A DNA stretch of 64,000 bases from Camillea tinctor (lineage: Eukaryota > Ascomycota > Sordariomycetes > Xylariales > Xylariaceae): positions 271,817-335,816 of the forward strand of contig MU394095.1 of NCBI GenBank assembly GCA_022578605.1. Direction: 5' to 3'. How positions within the stretch are numbered: position 1 is the first letter of the stretch; the number at the start of each line of letters is the position of its first letter. The translations under genes and the position numbers were made by a program. Shown here piece after piece: positions 56,719 through 64,000 of the stretch. The notes under the pieces are model-generated. The model searched no databases and was not told where the DNA came from. It saw nothing but the letters and a program-made list of their open reading frames with translations.

Positions 56719-59208
56719 ACAATCAGTCTAGCATCTAGATCTGAAAACATTCTCCTCGCAACGCCGTGCCTCGGTTATGGGCAGCAAGGGACGAACCTGT
56801 GTTCTCTGAGAGGTCGCGTTTCTCTGGCCGTTCACCATCTCGACTACATGCCTCCTAATACGAACACTAATACTTACACTAACACTAATACGCAAGGCTA
56901 AGTTTGTGTTCCCTCATAGGCAGTCTGATAATGTTTATTTCACACGCTCCACTTCTATGCAACGAATCTAAGCTTTGCTGCTCTAACATCCCAAACGGTA
57001 ATGATGTTAACTCCTTACATCCCCATCACCAATCTGTCATTACTTAACCGCCCTAGCCTTCCAAGGTTCTTCATGTTATACAAGATGGATTGTCACACAA
57101 TGGTATTACACGAGCCTACCCAAAAACACCAGTGCCGGATAACTAAAATTGGCAACCTGCGACGATGATGACTTGACTTCTCGGGCCATAACCCTGACGC
57201 AAGGGCGCGTGTTTGCCAAGCTGTCAAGAATGTCGATATGTAGTGCTCCGTTCGAGCTTGAGCTGGATTTTGGTTCCGTTTGTGTAAAGCAAATAAACAA
57301 TCCAGCAACTTGCAAGCTCACAAGCTCTGAATTGTCAAAGTCACGCCCAGGTGCATGACGACGAAGTTGGAGCGAAACCCTTCCGATATAGTAGCCTCAG
57401 GGAGGCAGGGAGGCATTAGGTGACTCGTACGAAGAGCGAAAATTGACTTGTTAAATTCTTCGATATGGAAAACTCCACTCGACAGCAGCAAGGGAGTAGG
57501 GTAATTCTAATTGCCCTGATATGCTAACCGCTGAATGAAGAGGCCTTCCATACGAAAACACCACTGTTAAACGCGTCATCCCCTGTTGTCCCCCAACGGC
57601 AGAAAGGGGGGTTTTGCTTCATGGTGAGAACTTTATTACGTAGTCATGGATGATATCCGTCGAAATTACTTACCCATAAACCCCTATTTTGCGTATTTCT
57701 TTCTCTGAGCTGTTTACGTACGGTGTTAGGGAGAGCCAGACGGCCCGACCCTCAGACAATATTCTGCTCTACACATCAGTATCTCATTCCCTGACCCTGA
57801 CCTACTGTCTTGTGCTCTGCTTCGTTCTCGACGACGACAAGGTCTTCGCTAACTCCGCGCGCGTAAACCACCTGCTTTAACTTACCAGAGTCACGGGCTC
57901 CCTCTCAGTCTTACAACGCTTCCCGCATGGCAAGAATTGTCTCGTAAATGGTCTAGATGTGTGGTCGCACCTTCGTCGAGGAACTAGGCTGTGCGGACAT
58001 TGCCACAGGATCGCTATTTTTGGACTTGGTTGTGACCTAATTAGGTAGGCCGAAAAAATTCAAACCTTTCAAGACAACTTGTCTCAAGAGCATAAACAGT
58101 ATGACATCGATTTTGCTTCTATAAATAGCTTCATTTGTTTTTGGTTAAGAAAACAATGGTGCGTCCTTCAACATCACCTAAGTAGGTAGTTCATACGGAG
58201 TTGTTTTCAGATTAGATAATATATAGGCAAAGAGATTATTGTAGTGAAGACTTCACTGATACTAGTAGTATTTATAGGTTAGAATAGATCGTTACTCAAA
58301 TTAGTCACGCCTTTGAACAATATGTAAGAATACATGAAGTTGCAGTAATATACTCAGAGGAGCGTAGTATGCTGCCACTGGAGTAGCTGTCATAAAACAT
58401 ACGTGTACGCCAGGCCCTGATAACCTATGTGATGTACGAAACAGTCGCTGTAAAGTAAATTATTAAAGGGCCGAGTTGTAAATGCCCCCCGAGCCTCCCT
58501 GGCAAGAAGAGTCCCTTAGAGATTATTCTAAATTATAATAGTAACCGCTTGTTTTTCATCTATCTCACCCCGTTGTGTAACCCCTTACTCACTCACTCCA
58601 TAACCTTGAAGTTGTATAGCGCGGGTGATGCCTTCTGATATCGGTCATATAGTCTTACTGTGATCGACTTAACTCTTGTTTGAACTTCTCGGGTTTTCCT
58701 CATTTGTTTTGTTCTCTTCTACTTCTCTTGTCTTTCACTTATAATACATGAACGAAGGAAAGAAGCCCTTTCAATAAGCAGCCTACGATGTCACGTCATC
58801 TAGGTGAACAGCTCGGCAGGTAAATTCTAGCGGATATACCATCATGGAAGGGCAGGAAGGGTGCAGAGGAGAAGGAGAAGCGTATTGAAACTTAGATAGA
58901 TGGTTTAAAAAAGAAAAAGAAAAAGAGTGTATTCCAACTCCCGCCTCTACCTTTCCTATACCCAAATTCACATACATTTACACTTCTTCCCTTATTCATC
59001 TAGTTAGCGAACCTATTCTAGCTCATTTCTATCATCTCGCCAGCATGTATCATCTTAACACAGGTCCCTACCTCACGTGATAACAGACCATCTAGGTTAA
59101 CCCTAGACAAACCCATACACACCCCTTTCCTGTCCCTCTTTCCCATATCATATCCTCCCACCCCGAAAGCTCTTTCTCTCTCTCTACTCCTCACCACCAC
59201 CGTCACCT

Positions 59209-60717
59209 TTACCTCGCCCCCACAACCCTCCGATCAACAAGTACACGCAAATGCGCCTTCCCCCCCTCTTCTCTCCTAACCGTCACCGTGCCGCCCACAG
59301 GAACCTCCACGATCGTCCCATCAATGCATATTTTCCGCCACCTCGGATCCTCCTCCCGAATCGTGATGCGGAGCTCTTCTACCTCTTCGTATCCCACCTC
59401 CCCCTTATCCTTACCCTCTCCTGCATCTCCCTCCCGCCCGCCCTCCGCCTCCGCCTCCCCATCCCCCCACCTCATCCCCACGTGTTTCCCCCCCTCATAC
59501 GCACCCCCCATGATCCGCATCGTCCTCTCCCCATCCGCCGGGCCGAAGTGCACGAGCCTCAGCTTGCCGTCTAGGGGGCGGCTGGCGGGGGAGATGCAGA
59601 ACGTGCGCTCGAGGTTGGAGACCAGGGTGGCGAGGAGGTAGGCGTGTTTATCTCGGGGGATTTGTCTCTTCTCCTTACCGCCTCTCCCTTCTCCAGGGGA
59701 AGAGGGGAGCGTGAGCTCGACATCGGCCCGATACGCATGCGCCTCTCGCAGCAGCTCCTTGGCCACCATCCCGAACCGCGCGGCGCCGTGGCGCCGGTAC
59801 GCGGGCGTGTCGCTCTCCCAGACGAGCTGGGCGTGGAACCCGTAGCTCGCGACGATGGCGCCGTGGAGGGCCACCACCGCGTCCGCAACTTCTTCCCCCC
59901 CTACCTCCTTCTCCTCCTCCGTATCCCTAACCGTCATATCCGCAGCCGTGCCCGTAGACCCGGGCCCTGCATACGTGATCCTGCGCGATCCGGGGGGGAA
60001 ATCCACTCTGAACGAGGGCAGCCGCGCCTCGGTGGTGCCCGAGAGGAGCAGCGTGCGCAGGGCCCGAACGAGGTCCGACGGCGGGGGCTGTTCTCCCGCT
60101 CGATCCACGCCCGTCTTGTGCAGCGAGTGGAAGAGCGCGTTGCCGGTGCCGAGGGGCAGCAGCGCGATCAGGGGACCACTCCCACCCCCATCCGCGCCCG
60201 CCACCCCATTGAGCATATCCACCACGCCCCCATCGCCACTGAGCAGCACCACCGTGTGCCGCTCCCGCTCCCCATCCCTCCGTTCCCCCAACCCGCGCGC
60301 AAACTCCCCCACACTCGCCGCGCTCCGCGTGACAACCAGACGATACCCACCCCCCTCCCCCTCCACTAACCCCGCCGCCCCCTCCAGCAGCGGCCCCAGC
60401 ACATCCCCGTAGAACCTTCCCGCGCGCCCCGTCCCCGACAGCGCCGACACGATGACATGCACCCGCCGCTCTCTCCCTAGATGCGCGGGCGGGCCCTCGA
60501 TAACCAGCTCATGGGGCGCGGCGGGTGGCGCTTCCGCCAGCGGAGTTTGCGAGAGGACGAACGAGGTCCCCCCCTGATCGTCATCGCCGATTACTTCTTT
60601 CAGGCTGAAGATTGTGTATGCGCTCGTCGTGTGGGGCCGTCTCCGGATGCAGATGATCTCCTCTGGTTTCACGGAGCCGATGATGAGGCTGTGTGGATGT
60701 TCGTTGGTGGCAGCCAT
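59209..60717 (-). CDS. diacylglycerol/sphingosine-kinase-like lipid kinase
   Basis: A single exon encodes 502 residues. The DAGK catalytic core (about 85-240) starts at RVHVIVSALSGTGRAGRFY, has the nucleotide-binding SGDGGVVDMLNG (Gly161-Asp-Gly163) and LPLGTGNALFHS (187-198). The C-terminal beta-sandwich half ends with WRKICIDGTIVEVPVGGTVTV, as in sphingosine (long-chain-base) kinases. The family phosphorylates sphingoid bases or diacylglycerol, producing signalling lipids at membranes. The usual SGDGT motif reads SGDGG here and the segment is otherwise divergent, so activity is not assured. A Glu/Gly/Lys-rich insert lies around 420-445. The gene is GC-rich. It sits 609 bases downstream of trm1 on the same strand. 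Confidence 0.82.
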   Translation of the reverse strand: MAATNEHPHSLIIGSVKPEEIICIRRRPHTTSAYTIFSLKEVIGDDDQGGTSFVLSQTPLAEAPPAAPHELVIEGPPAHLGRERRVHVIVSALSGTGRAGRFYGDVLGPLLEGAAGLVEGEGGGYRLVVTRSAASVGEFARGLGERRDGERERHTVVLLSGDGGVVDMLNGVAGADGGGSGPLIALLPLGTGNALFHSLHKTGVDRAGEQPPPSDLVRALRTLLLSGTTEARLPSFRVDFPPGSRRITYAGPGSTGTAADMTVRDTEEEKEVGGEEVADAVVALHGAIVASYGFHAQLVWESDTPAYRRHGAARFGMVAKELLREAHAYRADVELTLPSSPGEGRGGKEKRQIPRDKHAYLLATLVSNLERTFCISPASRPLDGKLRLVHFGPADGERTMRIMGGAYEGGKHVGMRWGDGEAEAEGGREGDAGEGKDKGEVGYEEVEELRITIREEDPRWRKICIDGTIVEVPVGGTVTVRREEGGKAHLRVLVDRRVVGAR

Positions 60718-61326
60718 TTTTATGGCTTTTCTTCTTTTTTTTTTCCTCCTTTGCTTATAAAAGAAAGAGAAGGAAAAGAAAAAGAAAGCCTGCCTTTTTT
60801 AAAAAAAAAATCTACAATGCTAAAATAATGAGTTCTAAGATATTTATGAAGCGAAGTCCCGGCAGTAAGATCGGTAAGTTAGGTATTCTGGAAGCCTTAT
60901 CTGATATTAGATGGATTTGTTGGTTGCGAAATCTAAAGCGCAAATGTGGTGATTGACTAAGGACGGATTGGCTGAGTAATGCACGCAAGGGAAAAAGGGG
61001 TGGATCTAGTCAGGTGGTTGTATGGTGGTGCTTGGCTTTCACAGCTGAAAGCACTTGGTTGGAACAACATCCAAAAGTGCACACCTGGGGTACCTTAGAT
61101 GGAAACTTATACCTTCATCTTGGCAGCTTGAACAGATACTGATGTTCCTAATTGGGCAGCTAATTTTCTTGGACGGGCAGGAAAGAACAAATAATTCGGG
61201 TACACAAGGGGTCAACAAAAAAGCAAAGGGTATCAATTAGCTGTAAATCCTCACATTCGCCGATATAGTCTAACCTCGCGTCCCTGGTAGATGACCAAGC
61301 CTTCCTCTCTTCCTCGTAGATTATCA
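60718..61326. other. intergenic region between the lipid kinase-like gene and trm1
   Basis: Upstream of the kinase-like gene there is a strong T/A-rich stretch (60730-60830, CT- and A-rich on the coding side). The rest is unremarkable and holds the trm1 3' region. Confidence 0.5.
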
Positions 61327-63447
61327 TCAATATCCTCTAGCTTTCGAGAGAGGACCCCAATTCTCCCTAGGATTTGTCTGATATCTGACAAGACCCTTTT
61401 TGGATTTATCCTGCCCGAGTACCTGGTCGAACACAACTTCCAGCTTGTCGACTTCATCCTCTGGAGTGGCATCCGTTTTGCCTAGTCTGAGCAAGGTGTA
61501 AGCAGGACTAGTTTCCGTGATATTTCCAGTGTTTACAGGATGTTTCTGCCGAACCCACTCCCTCATGATGTGCCAGATGACCTTCCAAGGCGCGTTGGTT
61601 TTAAGACTTCCGGGCTTACAGTGGCTTCGAGTCACCTTGTAGCCCAGATGGCGCAACGCACCCCTAAAGCTATCTTCGTCGGGGCAGACACAGTGCATGG
61701 CGCCCGAGAGAATTGAGGGGTGGAAGAAGAATGGGTACGGCTCAAGAGCTGCGAACTCGTCTTCCTTGATGCTGGGCAGTTCGTCCTTCGGGGGTGGTAT
61801 AAATTCCTCGAGGGCAGTCTGTAGCATTCCCTGGATGCGCGTCTTCGTACTGTACACATCCGCCGAGGCGTTGGGCAGATCATCGAGAATCTTCTTGATA
61901 AACTCGGGAGAATGTATCGGTCCTGCGTACATGGGACCGGCGAGATGCGTCTTGGTGCCACAATGCTCGCAGTGTTCTCTAGCTGTGGGGGCCAGAGCAA
62001 GTCCATGCTTGTAGAACACGGTTTTCCCGGACTTGTTAGTCATTTTCTTGTTGCGAAGGAGAAACTGTGTCTGCCAGGCACCACAGCCTTGATCGCATGT
62101 ATATACCATCATACTCTTCCCCGCCAAGAACTTGACATGAGCAGGGGATTTCTTTATCTTCACAAAGACGCGAACGTAGTAATCGATCGACAAGCTCAGA
62201 AGGGGTTCAATAGCCAGACCGTACCGTGCTGCTGAAGTTGCAATACCGTGGAGGATCAGGCGCAGCCCAGCTTCATGGGAGTAGAAACCTTTGACGGGAA
62301 TACCTCCGTAGAGAGCGAACGCCTTTTCCGAGTAGCCATGCGAGGCCCAGACTCCTGAATCAGTGCAGGTAACGCACAGAAGTCCGCCATCGTCCCGTAC
62401 AGCATTTATCGCGCTGTCAAAGAAGGTAGCTGCTGTGCCGTAAGGATCTAGGTCGATGACATCGTATCGCTTGCCGGGCCTCGGTCTGCCCTTCTGCGAG
62501 TGCTTATGCTTCACGTGGTCGCGCGTGACCTCTTCGGCAGCTATCGAGTACATATGTGCTCGCGCATCACCTTGGATAGCATTCACTTTGGACTCTACAC
62601 CGTTATGTTCGGCATTGATCCGAATGGATTCTACGGCAGACGGTGTAAGATCATTGGCGGTGACAGATGTAACGAATGGAAGCTCTTGGGCATATCGGAG
62701 AGCCCGGAGACCGGTGGCAGATAGGGCATCGAGGATTGTGAATCTCGGACCTCGAGGCTGGTTGCCATTACCCCCCTGAGGCTTGCTCTCTTCATCCTTT
62801 GCGACTTCTGAAGGTGCTGGTGGCTGATTGGCAATGGGGGTTTCCTCCGAAGCAGTGTTTTCAGCTGCCGCGTTGGGTTTATCATGCTCTGTCGCATGGC
62901 CATTCTGGACATCGGTCATAACTGCATCTGGTTCTTCAGCAGGTGCTACATCATCTGAGGCGATAGCAGCGTTGGTCTCGGTATCAGTGGGTTCCTGTTC
63001 CTGTTTCTTGGGGTTTCTCTCGTTGTCGTCCGACTTGTTACGCTTCCTCTTGGCGACATGCAGGGCGTTGGCAGAACGTGACTTGGACAGAACCTCCTCG
63101 CCATAAGCCTTGATGGCGAGAACCGTCAGGTCACGATTGAACTGCTGAATGGGATTGTAGAAGACCTGCTGTTGCTGCTTGACATTCTCCAAAGTCTTAT
63201 CGGCAGAGTCTTGTACCTCGAAGGGGATGAGGATGCGCGCAAGCCCCTCCTTGACTTCCGTATACTCTTTTCCATTTCGCTGTATCGTTTGCACCTCAGC
63301 CGCGGCCGAGGTGCTGTTAGTTGCCTGCTCAGTGCTGCTACTCATGGTGCTCGCAGAGCGAGGAAGCTGCTGGTATACAGAGCAGCAGGCCAACTTTACA
63401 TGCCTGGAAGAGAACAGAAGAATGGAGAAAGATGACTGTCTGAGCAT
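61327..63447 (-). CDS. trm1: tRNA (guanine26-N2)-dimethyltransferase Trm1
   Basis: A single exon. From the first sensible ATG (63447) it encodes 706 residues; from a second in-frame ATG (63345), 672. Trm1 methylates G26 of cytosolic and mitochondrial tRNAs using S-adenosylmethionine. Features: SAM motif ILDALSATGLRALRYAQ (about 237), acceptor-site motif DVIDLDPYGTAATFF (about 330), a zinc-binding pair CDQGCGAW (about 451) and HCEHCG (about 494), and C-terminal ENWGPLSKA. An acidic, low-complexity insert (about 135-220) holds a basic cluster KRKRNKSDD. The segment between the two ATGs (MLRQSSFSILLFSSRH... RSAS) is Ser/Arg-rich without acidic residues, like a mitochondrial presequence. The frame is also open upstream to 63570, but that extension is AT-rich and not protein-like. 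Confidence 0.95.
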   Translation of the reverse strand: MLRQSSFSILLFSSRHVKLACCSVYQQLPRSASTMSSSTEQATNSTSAAAEVQTIQRNGKEYTEVKEGLARILIPFEVQDSADKTLENVKQQQQVFYNPIQQFNRDLTVLAIKAYGEEVLSKSRSANALHVAKRKRNKSDDNERNPKKQEQEPTDTETNAAIASDDVAPAEEPDAVMTDVQNGHATEHDKPNAAAENTASEETPIANQPPAPSEVAKDEESKPQGGNGNQPRGPRFTILDALSATGLRALRYAQELPFVTSVTANDLTPSAVESIRINAEHNGVESKVNAIQGDARAHMYSIAAEEVTRDHVKHKHSQKGRPRPGKRYDVIDLDPYGTAATFFDSAINAVRDDGGLLCVTCTDSGVWASHGYSEKAFALYGGIPVKGFYSHEAGLRLILHGIATSAARYGLAIEPLLSLSIDYYVRVFVKIKKSPAHVKFLAGKSMMVYTCDQGCGAWQTQFLLRNKKMTNKSGKTVFYKHGLALAPTAREHCEHCGTKTHLAGPMYAGPIHSPEFIKKILDDLPNASADVYSTKTRIQGMLQTALEEFIPPPKDELPSIKEDEFAALEPYPFFFHPSILSGAMHCVCPDEDSFRGALRHLGYKVTRSHCKPGSLKTNAPWKVIWHIMREWVRQKHPVNTGNITETSPAYTLLRLGKTDATPEDEVDKLEVVFDQVLGQDKSKKGLVRYQTNPRENWGPLSKARGY

Positions 63448-64000
63448 ATAAATTGAACCGCAGGCTGCTTTAACGGATGGGAACGATGATTGGAGCAAAC
63501 CAGGAAATCTTCCCCAACCATGAAGTATAAAATATTTACAAGATAGAATATTTATAAAATATTTATACATGCAAAAGCAAAAGCTAAAGCCAGAGCAGGG
63601 GGTCCCTACGTTTATTTATCGATATCTATCGCATTTTGCCGGGCGGTCAGTGGCGGTTAGTTATCGCGATAAGAAGTCCCCATAAACCCTTAATACCTAC
63701 GTATACAAGTATACGCTAACGTCAGTGAAGGGAAGACCTTAAGTATCTGGAGCAGTTCCTGAATTATGTCATTCTGTTTACATTCCAATATACATAGGCA
63801 GCTCACATTATTTTTTTACAAGTGGCCAGTTTAGCAAAGCAAAGCAAATTTCATTATTATTATTGCTTGTAGGCTTATTTAATAGGTATTTTAACTTGGA
63901 TACTGTACCATCTACCACCACCTGCCGAACACCCCCACCTGCCGAACACGCAAAAATTTGAAATCTCCATATAAATTACACATATTTCACTTATATATAA
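63448..64000. other. trm1 upstream region
   Basis: AT-rich promoter region. It contains a 14-bp direct repeat CACCTGCCGAACAC at 63919-63932 and 63936-63949. No gene recognised before the window ends. Confidence 0.5.

Larger units (their letters stand above)
51407..59208. other. 7.8-kb gene-free region
   Basis: No protein-like open frame and no RNA gene was recognised. The first few hundred bases are the transporter promoter (CT-rich leader). The rest is AT-rich, with many TAGGTA/GTACCTA words (51800-52150, 52980-53030, 53140-53290), T-runs, the (AC)n and (GA)n tracts and a short ACACTAATAC repeat (about 56858-56890). The last 200 bases belong to the 3' region of the kinase-like gene. Confidence 0.5.

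Noticed and set aside
56755..56870. tRNA Ser/Leu-like sequence on the minus strand (A-box-like TAGTCGAGATGG and GGTTCGTCC)
   Set aside because: The T stem and acceptor stem do not pair, and the T loop is not standard.
59644..60412. Long plus-strand frames opposite the lipid kinase-like gene
   Set aside because: They are shadows of a GC-rich gene with Pro/Arg/Ser-rich translations.
63448..63570. Upstream extension of the trm1 frame (41 extra codons)
   Set aside because: AT-rich with Phe/Tyr/Ile-rich translation; the next ATG begins a better presequence.
1..64000. CRISPR arrays, bacterial operons or prophage
   Set aside because: The sequence is eukaryotic with spliceosomal introns throughout; no regular repeat-spacer pattern was seen.

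Overview
The window is nuclear DNA from a filamentous ascomycete, most likely a Sordariomycete. Genes carry short introns (about 50-210 nt) with GTANGT-type donors and CTNAC-like branch points. Coding DNA is GC-rich. Intergenic DNA is long, AT-rich and full of microsatellites and CTAGGTA-type words. The 151-residue Rad6 and 925-residue conventional kinesin have the lengths usual in this class. I cannot name the genus; a Xylariales-like affinity is only an impression from intergenic texture.

Layout: 1-426 is the 3' end of a GPI-anchored Ser/Thr-rich protein. 1272-5633 holds msh5 (meiotic MutS homologue, 5 exons) and emc5 (ER membrane complex), both on the minus strand. 6278-7170 is a HAD phosphatase on the plus strand. 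7.2-13.0 kb is gene-free. 13020-13752 is a cysteine-rich GPI protein. 14365-15389 is mde1 (methionine salvage, minus). 15.4-17.6 kb contains an assembly gap. 17678-19718 is calnexin (plus). 21295-24227 is kinesin-1 heavy chain and 25953-26665 is ubc2/rad6 (both minus). 27898-29328 is a mitochondrial-type acetyl-CoA acetyltransferase and 29979-31714 is a Csn12/Thp1-type PCI protein (both plus). 34128-35704 is a SUN-family (GH132) wall protein (minus) and 39338-40177 is a secreted cupin (plus). 40742-40883 is a tRNA-Ala-like locus with an abnormal insertion (minus).

42218-43291 is a GRE2-type SDR, with a relic of a DMATS aromatic prenyltransferase just upstream, together suggesting an eroded secondary-metabolism locus. 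47831-48442 is a small secreted protein. 49540-51406 is a hexose transporter (minus). 51.4-59.2 kb is gene-free. 59209-60717 is a DAGK/sphingosine-kinase-like protein and 61327-63447 is trm1 (both minus).

Most genes are core housekeeping functions (meiosis, ER insertion and folding, transport, ubiquitination, tRNA modification), separated by larger blocks holding secreted or accessory genes. There is no single large novel cluster. The most interesting signals are the composite tRNA-Ala locus, an in-frame acidic run directly after the Rad6 stop codon, the DMATS relic beside an SDR containing a coding minisatellite, an NLS-like tail on Mde1, and several unusual introns (two GC-AG, two stopless with length divisible by three). 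Exon boundaries were placed by eye from splice signals and reading-frame continuity. No alignment or database search was run.
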